Positions 18,545 through 30,852 of a stretch of DNA of 64,000 nucleotides are shown piece after piece; the stretch's first letter is position 1, and each line of letters opens with the position of its first letter. Under the pieces are notes generated by a model, which did not search any database, was not told the DNA's origin, and saw only the letters and a program-made list of their open reading frames with translations. Location of the stretch: NCBI GenBank assembly GCA_963575745.1, contig CAUYUJ010001698.1, positions 21,001 to 85,000 on the forward strand, given 5' to 3'. The translations under genes and the position numbers were made by a program. Source of the DNA: Prorocentrum cordatum (lineage: Eukaryota; Sar; Dinophyceae; Prorocentrales; Prorocentraceae).

Positions 18545-21343
18545 TTGCGCAATCGTCGCGGGGCCACAGGCCCATGCGACGAGAAAAGGTCGAGCCCGCG
18601 TGCTGCCTCACAGAGACCATGCACTCATCGCGAGAGGGTGCCGAGGGAAGCTGACGCTCCCCACCTCTCCATCTCAGACGACCTGCCGGCGGTAACGTCC
18701 GCTGCAGGTGAAATAGCTGGGCTCCGAGACCAGGTTGAAACCTTCGTGCCCAGGCAGTACTCTGGACTGATGCAGAGCGTTCAGACGAACGCTGCCAACA
18801 CTGCTGCTCTACGCCAAGATCTCGACGGCGCCTTAGTGATCATCGATTCCAGGATCGCTGAAGATCGCCGCATCTCAGGTGAGCTGCAGTACCAGGTTGA
18901 CCGTGAGATGTCACACTCAGGTGAACGATCGGCGACGGTCGAGAACCTGCGCAACTACCCTTCGCAGATGGAGCAACAGCTTGTGATCGTACGCGACACA
19001 GGCGTTTCAGCAGTCAGGATTCTCCACGACGAGATCCACGACCAGCTCCGCGACCGACCACCACCAGCCGAGGTCACCGACCTTGGCGATGTTAAGTCTC
19101 AGATCAACGGTCTTCGATCCCACATGGACCACACTACCGCGACGCTTCGCACCGAAGCACACGCCAACTCGTCGAACCTGATCGGCATGTTGCAAAATAC
19201 TGAGAGAGTTATCACTCAAAGGCTTGATGCGACCTACGCTGTCGTGCAGCCACTCGCTAACCGGATCTCTGAAAACGAGCAGCGTTTTCCTGGTGTACAG
19301 GGCGCCCTGGCAGAGTTGCGTGTCGGGCGGGCCCAGACTGATCAGCTGGATTCTTCTCCCACGGTTTACGATTTCGCCCGCCTCGCTGACAGGTTGCAGG
19401 AGGTTGAGAAGGCGGCGGACCACGCGCAGTCTGAGCTCTCCCAGGTCATTCGTGAGAGAGGTACTGAAAAGGTACGTGTTGAGGAGCACCTCGCACGTCT
19501 GGACAGTGAGTTGGAGGCGCACAACGCCCGTCTCCGAGCCTACGAGCAACGACTTGCTCGGTATTCGCAACGCTCTCGGGGTACTGATGAGTGCACACGC
19601 CAAAAAGTGGACCAGATACACGAAGATATGACGAGCTGGACAAATCAGCTGATTGACCACACCAACGACACCATACTTCACCTTCAGCCTGCAACCGACC
19701 TGTACAGGCCGACGGCAGCGTCCGCTGAAGCACCACACGCTTCTGCAGGACAACAACGACGTACGTCACCAGGAGCAGCCTCCGCGGCAGCTTCAGCACA
19801 GACGCGCCACGTGTCTCCCGTGCGCACAGAACCAACGACCGACGGTGTACCGATACCCTCACAACCATTGTCTGCGGTTTCGGTCAATACTACTACTCCG
19901 ATCAATGAGTCAGACACCGTCCGAGTCCCCGTCTTGCTTAAGATCACCCAACTGCTTGAGTGGTAACAAAAGGTACGGAAGAATTTTGTAGCCGCCTCCG
20001 GGCGACCATCCAGAGCACATGCCTTCCTATGCGTGGCTGAACAGCCCGAGTGTACCTTCGAAGACTGACAAGACAGTGGAGACTTTGAGAACATCGATTG
20101 CAAACCCGCTACCGCTCTCAGCGATATCTTATCTTCCGACTTGCGCTACCAGATCAGGCTCATCGAGACCAGAGAGCACACATCAGGACGCATGCTCAAA
20201 GGACGCCAGATCTATTGGCACATCCTCCAGTCCTACAAAGTGACAGAGGTTGATGACGACCTGCACGATTTTGAGCGCCTCAAAGAACTGAGGATGAGAG
20301 ATGAAGATTTGCAGCGTTTCATTACTGATTGGGACGCTTTACTGTTGGTTTGCCGAGACGCACCCGACCCAAAGATCGTGAAATCTCTGTTTCGCACACA
20401 GATTCGCCGACATGCCTGGATGAAGCAGGATATGTACGAATACCAGCGCATGAAGATCAGCGACCCGAATCGTACCTATGATTGGCTCCGACAGCGCGTC
20501 CTAGACGTACTGGAGCTCAAACAACTGGGAAATAATCAAAACAAGTTACGGTACGAACATGAGACTCGTTCTCAGGTACATGTTTGCGCTGCCTGGGAGA
20601 AAGGCAACTGTCGTTATGGTGAGCGTTGCAAGGCTTTACATACCTTCTCCAGGTATTGGAAGAGCAGCAGATCTTCCAGAGCATCGACCGCTGGCGGCAA
20701 CTCTTGCCGCAGCGTCTCAGCCCCTGCGAATCCCAAGAAGCCACCATCGAAGCCGTTTTGCTTCGAGTTCGCCAAGCGCAACACCTGCGCCAGAGGCGAC
20801 AAGTGCAACTTCCCACGCATGGCGCAGCGCAGAGACTTCGCACAGAACAAGTGCCCCAAGGGTGACACATGCAAATGCGCTCACCTGGCACCTGGTACGA
20901 AGACACCTGAGCGAAGCCCCAGTCGCCCACGGACCTCCAGCCAGGACAGTCGCGGCCGACCGCCGTCCCGCGGATCGGGGAGCCAACGTTCTCCACAACG
21001 CGGGGGGCCCCGCAACGCGGGGGGCTCATACAATAGACGTGACAACCGACGCCAGTGCGACCGATCTCGATCATCCGCCAGGAGGTCTCCCGACTCTCGC
21101 AGCCAGTCGAGAAGTCGTTACGATAGATCTTCGCGATCCTCCTCTCGAGGACGAGACGGCCGTGGCGGAGGACGTGGCAGCCCACGTGGCCGCGACCGAT
21201 CGTACGGCAGCGACAGAGGGCGTGACCGACGTTCCACGAGCCGCGGTTCGTCCCGTGGTTCTCCCAAGTTCAGGGCACGCTCTCCCGCCAACTATCGCCG
21301 CCCGCGACTCGCGACACTCCGACCGCAGTTACGTCATACGTGA
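18545..21343 (+). pseudogene. Giant-element gag: coiled coil, CCCH fingers, RS-rich tail
   Basis: A single forward frame holds the whole protein, interrupted by TAA at 19964 and TGA at 20066; both are one C-to-T step from Gln or Arg codons. The first part (18700-19640) is a long helical, coiled-coil type segment. The middle (20090-20580) is the likely capsid. A CCCH finger C-x7-C-x5-C-x3-H occupies 20585-20641. Two more follow near 20757-20810 and 20848-20882, the second missing its His and the third its first Cys. The tail (20900-21290) is dense in Arg-Ser, like splicing-factor RS domains. Retroelement gags usually have CCHC knuckles, so CCCH is unusual. No ATG lies at 18545; the first in-frame one is at 18770. 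Confidence 0.7.
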
Positions 21344-24300
21344 CAAGACTCTCATGGCCGCCAACAAGGCCAAGCCAGCATCTACCAAACCACGGCGCCG
21401 GATACGTTTCGACACACATACCGTGGAATACTACCCGTGCATCGTTTCCGGCAGGTCCACTCTGGACAAGTGGATGGAGAAGCCAAACGACGGCGATATC
21501 GTCAAAGTACCAGATCCGCTGCCACAATGGTGGTGGAAACAGAGTGCAGACGCCCTACAACGTTGTCAACGGGAAGCAAAGTTATGGCATCAGGATCTCC
21601 ATGATTACCGACACGACAAGGGGTCGGTGGAGACACCAACTGCGATTCCAGATCCCGACGACTCTACCATAGAGCCCTCCGAGACACACCAGAAGAAGAC
21701 AATGACTTCGCAAGTCGACCCTCCACGCTCGACCGCTGCGTTGACACGCTCCTGGGTTCTCGACAGTGGATCTGCGCACCATATTCAGGATAAAAACGAG
21801 CTAACGCAGACCGAATCTGATCGTGCATCTATCCGCGAGGAGCATATTCTGGAAACCGCCAATGGTGATCGTACTGTCAACGAGCATTATGACATACAAC
21901 TACCTGAAGTGGGCTTGACGCGTTCAGCCCTCGCCTTGCCAGATTGCCCATCGTTATTATCAGTTGGGCAATTGATTGAAGTTGATGGCTTTCGACAACT
22001 TTGGGGTCCAGAGCTGGGCTACCTGCTTCAGGATCTGGGGGGCCAATGGTATAAGGTTCCCGTCAATAACCGAGTTCCAGAATTACGACTCGACGATTTG
22101 GCGACGATACCACCACCACGACTGCGCACTTCGTCAGCACCCAGACGTCGTCAGCGCAAGCGCTCATCCGCACGCTGCAACGACATATGCTGGTGTTGCA
22201 AGACTACAGAGCAGCCACCACCTACAGATGAGCTGCGGCCCCACATAGGGACCTGTCCCAAGAGACCACAGGGAGGAGGAGCACGGACCGCCACGGTCGA
22301 ATAACCTCCCGACACAAATAATGCCGAGTCCAGCGTGGATGCACACAGCGACTCGCCTACGTCTCAGATACAGTGTTCTCCTCCCACATGCGGGGGGCCT
22401 GCAGATACAGCTCAAGCAGATACCGACATCACGTCGACCTCCTTCGAGGATCTGCCGAAGGAGACGCTCATCAAAATGCACCGTGATGGTGATCGCGTTC
22501 TTCCAAACAGACAGAAGAAACCAATTGACCCTATGCATTGCATGACCCACAGTCCAAAACATCCCGACTGTGAGATTTGCTCTCGCACTATGGCGCAGAA
22601 CGCCCCGTGCCGACGACAGCACAAACCACATCCACCGGCAGCCCCCACCGACGAGGGCACAGCCTACGAGGCCTTCGCCCCGAAGAAGTTCGGGGAGGCT
22701 CTAACTGCCGACCATGTCGATTTGGCCAAAGACGGTGCCGCTGACAAGCACGGTGACAAGTGCGCACTCGTCGTACTGGACAGATGCACTGGCGTCTTCA
22801 CGGCGTACCCAGCATTACATAAAGACGCAGCTACTACAGAGGCATCCTTCCAGCAGTTCATCGCCCCAAACGATCAGGTCAAGCACATGTATACAGATAA
22901 TTCTGGAGAGCTTCCGAAGGCATGCCGCCAACTGGGATGGAGACATGACACTGGTACTCCTCATCGTCCCCAAACAAATGGATTGATTGAGCGCGTTGTC
23001 AAGATCGTCATTCTCGGTGCGAGAGCCGTGTTGCACATGTCTGGTCTGGGACACGAATGGTGGAAAGAGGCCATGCAAGCCTTTTGTTGTGGACAGAGTT
23101 TTGTGCATCCATCCACGGGCGTTGCCGCCCTTAGCGACGAGCATACTGAAAAGACAGCTCATGATATACGTTTTGGTGAAAGTTCCCCCCCCGGGCACTG
23201 CATTCCATTTGGTGCTCGGATCTTCTGGAAATGCCTCAATCCCGCGATCAACGACGAGACTGCAAAGTTCAAAGAGAATACTCGGGAAGGGTTATTTATG
23301 GGATACCATTCACACTCAGATGAACGTTGGTCAGGAGATTACCTTGTCTCGGGTACGGCTACATACGCCAAGAAGCCAGACGGCGACCTGTGCCACGTAC
23401 ACAGAGTCAAAGACATTATTATCCCCGACGGCAAGTTCACCCTCCCTGCGAAAGTCGGTACCCTACGACATTACAACCCAGAGGCGCACGACGAGGTCAA
23501 GGCATCTACTTCTCGCCCCCTGGGCGACAAACCTATGCCCGGTCTTCCACTTGCCTGCCCAAAGGAGTGGGATGGTCCATCTATGATGACGATGGACGAC
23601 AACCTCGCTGAGACTCATCCATCGGCCTCCGAGGTTGCTGCACCAGCACCGGAGCCCGACTATTGGGAACAGCGTGGATATTGCGTCATCCGACACATCC
23701 GTACTCCGCGCAGGAAATTGTTCATACCAACGGACGACGTTATGAACATACCTGTACCTGTTGATCAGCTCGATGTGACACGAGACTTCGAGACGACTTC
23801 TACCTTCGAGGGAGAAAGTGTCTTTCGCGATGTTTGGGATGGTGTTCGCGCCACAAACCACCGAGAACTGAGCGAGCCTTGGACCGGCTTGGTTCGATTC
23901 TATGAGCTCCCTAAAATGTTGCCAGACGGCAAAATGGTGGTCCGCGGCCGCGAGACACGCGTACAGACTACTACGCGTCCAGACCACATTCTTCCCGAGC
24001 GTTGGAAGACCTTATCTCGTGGACAGCAAAAGAAGGAGATTGAGTACGCCGAAGATATCAAACAAGCTCGTGAGACTCGTGAACGAGCTGCACTTCGAGT
24101 GTGGACCCGACAGGACAAACAAGCTAAACATTTCCGTATTACTACAGTTGGTGGACCCACATGGAATACCGTGGAACGACGGATTACTTACGATACGGAC
24201 AGCGGCGCTGTCATTCGTGACGAGGACGTCAAGGGCGTGACCAACAAAGAAATTCTGTATGCCAAACTACCTGGTGGACCACGTGACATTTCTACAGTAT

Positions 24301-24548
24301 TATACTACCGCCAACCCTCACCGCAGCCCGCTGGAGCCGCACGTGCTCTGGTACTTAATGACAGTGAGGGGAACGACTTCGGGACCGTGAACCCGCTTAC
24401 GCGCAAGTTCACCCCGTCGGCAGCAGTGCCCACTATGCCACGTGGACCAACATACACACCGGCACACAGAGATAAGATTCTTGACTCACCATGGGCACGC
24501 CCAGCCTTTGTTACCCGAAATTTGAGCAAGAAAGAAGTTGCCGCATAA
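21344..24548 (+). pseudogene. Giant-element protease and integrase
   Basis: The pol frame is +1 relative to gag and is already open from 20559, overlapping the gag tail, so a programmed shift near the gag end is possible. The protease has WVLDSGSAHHI (Asp codon 21762) and the copia-type LLSVGQL. A TAA at 22302 interrupts the frame, which continues unchanged. Integrase has the HHCC finger (MHCMTHSPKHPDCEICSRT, about 22536-22592), then catalytic Asp (22710), Asp (22896) and Glu (22989), spaced 62 and 31 codons apart. The region after integrase is hydrophilic, and the frame ends with TAA at 24546. These enzymes mature the polyprotein and insert the cDNA. Confidence 0.8.
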
Positions 24549-26332
24549 CCGCGTGCACAGGAGGCCCTACGCAAAGAGTATGAGCGACTTGAAAAGAAGC
24601 AAACATGGATGTTGGAGACTGTTGCTGAAAAAGATGATATTGAATCACAGGTGCTGGGAAGAAAGTTCACTTCTTCAACATCTTGGAGCTATCTTCAGTC
24701 AAACATGAAGAACTTCCTCCTGAACTACGTAAGTTCAAGGGCCGAGTGGTGGTTCAGGGCAACACCGGCAAAGATGAAACTGGCTTGGCCGCCATATTTG
24801 CCGACGCCGCGCCCAGTGCGTCGCATATCGAGGCTTCCAAGCTTTGTGACGCCACCGCGTTATTGCCAAACTACGCGGGCGAGCAGAGCGATGCACCTGG
24901 CGCATGCACGCAGGCATTGCTATACGGAGATGGAAGAATCGACCCAGGCGATACTTGGATTACCATACCCAAGTGGCGCCAACCTACATCTTGGTCTAAA
25001 TGCAAGAATCCCGTGTGCCGACTACGATTGGCACTATGCGGACACCCTCTCGCAGGTGTCTTTTGGGAAAGAAAGTGTCGCACTTGTTTGGAAAGTGTTG
25101 GATTTGAGCCCATCCCAGGCCGGGAATGTGCGTGGAGACACAATAAACTGGGATTGATACTTTCAGTATACGTGGACGACTCCAAACTAGCAGGACCAGC
25201 CATCAACCTACAAGCCGGCTGGGATCATATCCGCAAGAGCGGCATTGATTTGGATCCGCCGATTCCATACTCTCAATACCTTGGCTGTGGACAACAGGCA
25301 TACGACGTACCGCAGAACTTCTTCGACAAAAGAATGTCTGCCATTCGACCTATGTTGCCTGCCCACAGTGATAAAGCATATCATACAGCTAAACAAGTTC
25401 GTGGAATACGACATGACATGCTTGGTTTTACTGATCAATGTATTGAGCGCTACCGGGAGTGCGCCTCCAAGCGTACCCATGGGGCAGGGTCACGTCGTAA
25501 ACGGTCTGACTCGCCGAGGGCTTCGCGATCCAAATCGCCTAGCTCCTCCGGGTCGGTCGTGGGACCCACTAGCGCGCTCAACGCACGGTCACGATCATCC
25601 AGCCCAGCTGGATCGGTCGACAGAACTTTCACTACGACACAATCAACGACAGTCACATACGATGACCTACCCGACGCAGAGACTCCTGGCATCGAGGACA
25701 CCTCCTTTACCGAGTCCGACTACTCCGACGAGGGTATCCTCGGCCAGGATGCGGCGAGTGTACTGATGAAGATTCTCTACCTGGCACGCTTTTGTCGCTT
25801 CGACCTTTTACATCCAGTATGTATGCTAGCCAGAGAAATTACCAAATGGAATACCACGTGTGATCAGTGCCTTCATCGGCTGATATGCTACATCAAAACG
25901 ACGCGTACCCACTGTTTACATGGATGGATTGGAGACCCTTCAGACAAGCTATCCATCATGCTCTTCACTGACGCCTCGTTCGCCGATTGCATAACCTCCT
26001 CCAAGTCCACTACCGGCGTTTTCGCGGCGCTCGTTGGACCCGGCACTTTCTTCCCCGCCAACGCCGCGTGCAAGAAACAAACGGTCGTATCGCACTCATC
26101 CACAGAGTCCGAGATCGTTGCTCTTGACTCGGCGCTACGACTGGAGGGATTACCACTACTCTCATTCTGGGAGGCCGTGGTGGAGGTTGCCAACACCTGC
26201 AAAGAGAAGACTACTTGCCTGGGCTGCCTGGCACGCGCCGCTACGGCGACATGCCCGACGCTGGCCGCCAAAAAGAAGAGGCGCAAACCATCGCTTCGCA
26301 AGGCGTCCCCATGCACGGGGATCTTCTCCTAG
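24549..26332 (+). pseudogene. Giant-element reverse transcriptase and start of RNase H
   Basis: The protein continues past the TAA at 24546, then changes to frame 2 near 24660. RT blocks are KGRVVVQGNTGKDE, EQSDAPGACTQALL, GHPLAGVFWERK and the catalytic YVDD (Tyr codon 25169; Asp 25175 and 25178). A Ser/Arg-rich insertion (25445-25640, with SDSPRASRSKSPSSSG) separates RT from RNase H. RNase H then shows FTDASFAD (first Asp) and SSTESEIVALD (Glu). The frame ends at a TAG at 26330, but the last RNase H blocks follow in frame 0, so this is another frameshift. The RT lacks the canonical copia finger motif but matches the form of diverged dinoflagellate copias I recall. Confidence 0.78.
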
Positions 26333-26740
26333 CCGTAGGCAGCTACCGCTGAAGACGGAGTTGCCTGTGCCTCCAAAGAGGCGCGCTATATCCCATGAGG
26401 GCACCGTGCTACACGTGGAACCAGAGGCCGTTCAGGAGAGCAGCTCTTGCAAAGTGCATCTCATCGTCCTCGAGGATAACCAGGCCGTGATCAAGATTGC
26501 CCAAAGGGGACGTACACCCGCACTTCGTCATCTTCATCGTACTCATCGTATTAACTTGGATTGGAAATGTGAGACATGCCAATTTGAACATATTGAGCTC
26601 AAGTATGTAGGTACAAAAGAACAAATTGCAGACATGATGACTAAACATGATGAGCCAAAGAAAGCCGACCTCTGGAGGGATCTATTGGAACACTCGCTCA
26701 TCTTTCCTGTTACCCCGTTACAGTGCGCTCCAAAGGATCC
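26333..26740 (+). pseudogene. Giant-element RNase H C-terminal end
   Basis: Frame 0 supplies the missing end of copia RNase H. LEDNQAVIKIAQRG carries the third Asp, HRTHRINLDW follows, and YVGTKEQIADMMTKHDE, near 26600-26650, is the conserved copia terminus. It then runs on without a domain toward 27180, which I could not interpret. Confidence 0.75.
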
Positions 26741-27182
26741 AAGGAGACCACTACGAGGGCCTCAGAGGCCCGATGGTTTACCTCATGTCGCAGAACCTCC
26801 AACAATGAATGGATGTCCGGGAATATGTAAGATATTACTTACCGACAAAGAAAAATGGGGCGAAACAGGGTCGGAGTGCGGATTCTTGTGTGTTGGACAA
26901 GCCAACCGCGAGGGAGTATGTGCATGCATGTACCACATCGGCGTTCCTGCGGCGGCTACCGATTCGCGAACACCTCGAGCGAGGGCTCGCTCACCGCACG
27001 GTAGACTCCCTCGTCATCCCCCCTCGTCATCGCATGGTACAGAGAGGTCTAGGACACTTATTATACGATCGTGCCGCAGCTGTTTTACCACTCGAGCGAC
27101 GAAGCTTACCAGCATCTTGCTCGCTGTGCGCGAGACGCAATCAAGTGAGATCGGTTCTAACCCCGATCCCCCCATCCCCGAG

Positions 27183-30100
27183 ATGGACCAGGCATCGCCG
27201 CTCCACCTCAACGGCTGGGCCATCGCCTACGGCGCCAACTACGACCCGAACGCCAAGGACGACGATCGCGTGGGCTTCACGTACCACGCTCAGACGGGTC
27301 GTCCTCGCGATCCCGAGGATGGCTTCACCTACGTACACCATCTGCTCTTCGATCGTAGTGCAGAGTATGATCTACGAGTGCCCGGCGAGTCCACCATTGT
27401 CGAAGCTACCCGCTCCGCGTCCATCGACGTGACGAGTTGTATCGGCAAAATTGTTGGTGGAGTCGGCGGCGACGCCCACTATGAATACAGTACGACCACG
27501 GCCACACCGTGGATGCCACTCATGAAGGCCATGTGCATGATCTCTGGCCTCTTCACGCGCAACTCTTCTGTCCAATAAAACGTTCGTGGCTTGCGTGATC
27601 ACTTGCATGCTGCGATTCCAAATTCACACCGCAAGCGTCCACCAATGGAGCTTGCGACGGTGGTGTTGAAGGCAGAGTGGATGATGATGCACAACGACTG
27701 GTCTAAAGTGGGCAGTGCATTTCTTGGGCAATATTCTGAAGACAGCGTTCAGGATACAAATCAGGTGTACAAGGATGGGCTTTGTGCGCCTCAAGATGTG
27801 CACAACAATGGTTTATCGACCCCAGCTACGCTCCGAAACTTGATCGCGCTGCGATCAAACTACCCGTGCGGCCACCTGGTGTGGCCAGGACATCGGACAC
27901 GGCGGGGCACGTCGGCCACATTGTCGAGGACCATCTCGTCACCGAAATGAGGTCATTCTCCGATATCCACCAGATAAGCAAATTCCGCCGCAAGCTCAGC
28001 ACTTGGCAGACTACACGCGGAGGGTTTGGAGGCATCGGATCAGGCCCCAAGACGGTGGCAACGCCATCCGATCACCACGACGGCTGGAAAGTCCTCCCAG
28101 GGTATGACGAGACTCATTGGCAGCCATACGAGGAACTGTGCTCGCCGGAGAACGCCTACCATGGAAGACCCTGGTCTTACCCCAGGTGCTGCCGTTGACC
28201 CGCTCGAGCTGGCACAGGCAAAATACAGCGTTTTGTGGTGGTCGATTGGTTTCCGCTCTTGTTTCAGACAGCGGATGGCATGGGATCATACAGGAGGACT
28301 TGGGACTTCTCCTTCACCATGCCTTTGGCCCGTCAGGGCATGCATACAACTGGGCAAATTTGTATACGGATTCTACGTGGATCATGCACCCCAGGAAAGG
28401 TCCCAAGGCCGCTGCGCACAAGAAGTACCCAAGCTACGGCATCGACGAGCTCAACCGCCCACAGCAGCGAGATGCCCTCGCCAGGGCGTCGAATGTTGGC
28501 CTCGTACCTCTTTTCATGCCGTGCCTCAACCGTGCAGAATACATCGGCGGCGCCACCCTCGAGCATTTGTCGACCATTATTCGCGACGACATTATGATGT
28601 GGGCATTCTCCTCTGGCAATTACAAAGAATGGTTCAAACAGAACGACACGGCGATTGGCCAGGACTGCATTCTATTGCCGGAGGCTGGTGGCGACACCCG
28701 CTGCGATATGGCACAACTCCGCGATCAGCCTGTCAAGGCACAGGAGAACCGTATCGCAGCTATTCTGGCGTCGCAGTTTGAGTCAACACTCGAACAGCGC
28801 AACATGATCATCATGATCCGCAAGGCCAGCGGCTTGTCGCTGATGAATGACACTGCTTCCATAAAAGAGTGGCGTAAATTGAATGAGGTCATATGGGAAT
28901 ATTGGGCTAACGCCTTTCCTGCATACGTGAAGCAAAGACACTACTGCAGGGGTATCAACGCCATGGTGGTCTGGAGCGCGAACGACATTGCGTGCGCGAA
29001 TCATGGTCAGACCATGTTGGACACCCGTCGCCATCAGGACCGCGCTCCTACCACCGTGCGCGAGCTCATGAAGATGGTCTGCGAGGGCGGCGTCCCGACG
29101 CTTATGCCAGTACATGTGAAAGTGGACTTGCCACGTTTCATCGACGTGATGCAGTACTTCCGTTACCCCACCGTCATGGGGCCAGGCAAAGCGGCACGAT
29201 GGGGCGTACACCCAAACTTCGACTACCACACGGGCGACCTGATCAGGACTATGCAAACGCGTGGTATTACAGTTCTTCCCTCAGACCACTGGATTGATGC
29301 GTGCGACAGGGTCACGCCTTCGGCTTTGCATTCAAAGCAGAAGAGGCAAAACCTGGCGACGATGACGACTCAGTTTTGCGATGCAGTATGCTACCGCAAT
29401 TTCTGTGCATTGATACAGTCATTACCATCACAGCCATATCCATTCAGACCTCCTCTCCTGACAGCAGTCACGGATTCACAGGCCTACACACAGGCCACAG
29501 AGATGATGGAGGCTCTTCAATTTCGTGAGAAGACGACCAACGAATGGAAGAGGAACCTCAGCCTCACGACGCTGATGACTCAGACTGCAGGGGAGATGGC
29601 TCATTGTGCCTGGATGGCTTCGTGCGCCAGTGGCACGTTGCCGAAATCGATGCCGTTGGCAGCAAGCGATCCATGCATGCCCATTCCTGGACTCGCAAAA
29701 GAGCCACCAGCACCGGATCCGACGAAATCTATTCCTGCTAGTGATCCATATGGTAAGGCATACGAAGAGTTGTCCAATCAGCTTCTCCTCCTGATCAACG
29801 ACTACCCTGGGGCGTGGGCATCTTGGGCGTCAGACGAGAAAAAGGAGCTCTTTCACCCCAAAATCGTGAAGGACACCAAGGACGCACACGCTGTTACTTG
29901 GGTTGTATACGAACAGTTCCTGCTCCAGATTAACGACATGGCAGGAGATGACGACCCGACGGAATCACGCCTCATTGCGGAGCGCAACAGGTTGAGCTCC
30001 CATCGTGTCGGTCCTCGCATTGACAACTCAGATACCATTACGGCGTGCAAGGGCTTCTACACACAGAACGCCTTGGATCGTATCGCCTTGGGACTCACGG

Positions 30101-30852
30101 CCGAAGCTCCAACCACTGCCTTCGGCGCGGCGCCTCCCGAAGGCTCCGCGGCAGCTGAGACAGACCAGCAGAGCGAGGACAGGCAGCCACTGCCGCCAGG
30201 CCCACTGCCTGATCCACTGACGCCAGGCCCGCAGCCGATTGTCACACTACCAGAGCCATTGCCACCTGGTCCGCTTCCGATTAGCACGCCTGCTGACCCA
30301 TCGCCACCAGGCCCGCTCCCGACAGCCGCGTCAGCCCCGCTCCCCGACGAGGACACTGATGTGGATGCGGAGCTGGAAGCAACTCCTGCTGACGATGGGC
30401 CTTCGCCTGGTCAGCAATCAGATACGGTATACATACTGTCGGGGCAAGACTGTTGCGAGCGTTCATCCCATGAGGACACCAGCCAGATCCCGACATTCGA
30501 CAATGCGTGCACTCCTCGTGAGTACAAGCTTCAAGCAGGTCATGTGGGTGATCATCCATGCGTGCCTCCTCCGTTGCGGGGCGCGTCCGCGATCAATGGC
30601 ATGGCTTGCTTGCAGGGCGATGATTGGACGGGCCAATTGACATGCGACGATGGCGTGATTGCCCATGCGCCTGACATCGTTCAGTCTGGTTGTTTCCCAG
30701 AATGGAAATGGATATCACTCCCGCCGTACGACGAGGTACGCTACGGACCCGAGCTGATTGAGGAGTGGCTTGGAGATCCTGTTTGGATGAGCAAAGACAT
30801 CACGACAATGCTTCGCCATGAGATCGATCCACTACAAAAAGTCCCATATTGA
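27183..30852 (+). pseudogene. Giant-element extra coding block: long protein of unknown function
   Basis: A protein-like reading starts at ATG 27183 (MDQASPLHLNGWAIAYGAN), continues past a TAA at 27576 in the same frame, moves to frame 2 near 27800, then to frame 1 near 28190. From there it stays open for 911 codons to 30852. It would be about 1,200 residues in all. It is rich in Trp, Tyr, His and Cys with no repeats until a Pro-rich linker with repeated PPGPLP (30190-30345), followed by a Cys-containing segment. I recognise no family. It follows pol where some retroelements carry env or accessory genes, but I see no signal peptide or membrane anchor. The junction with the next ORF suggests the two were one protein. 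Confidence 0.6.
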
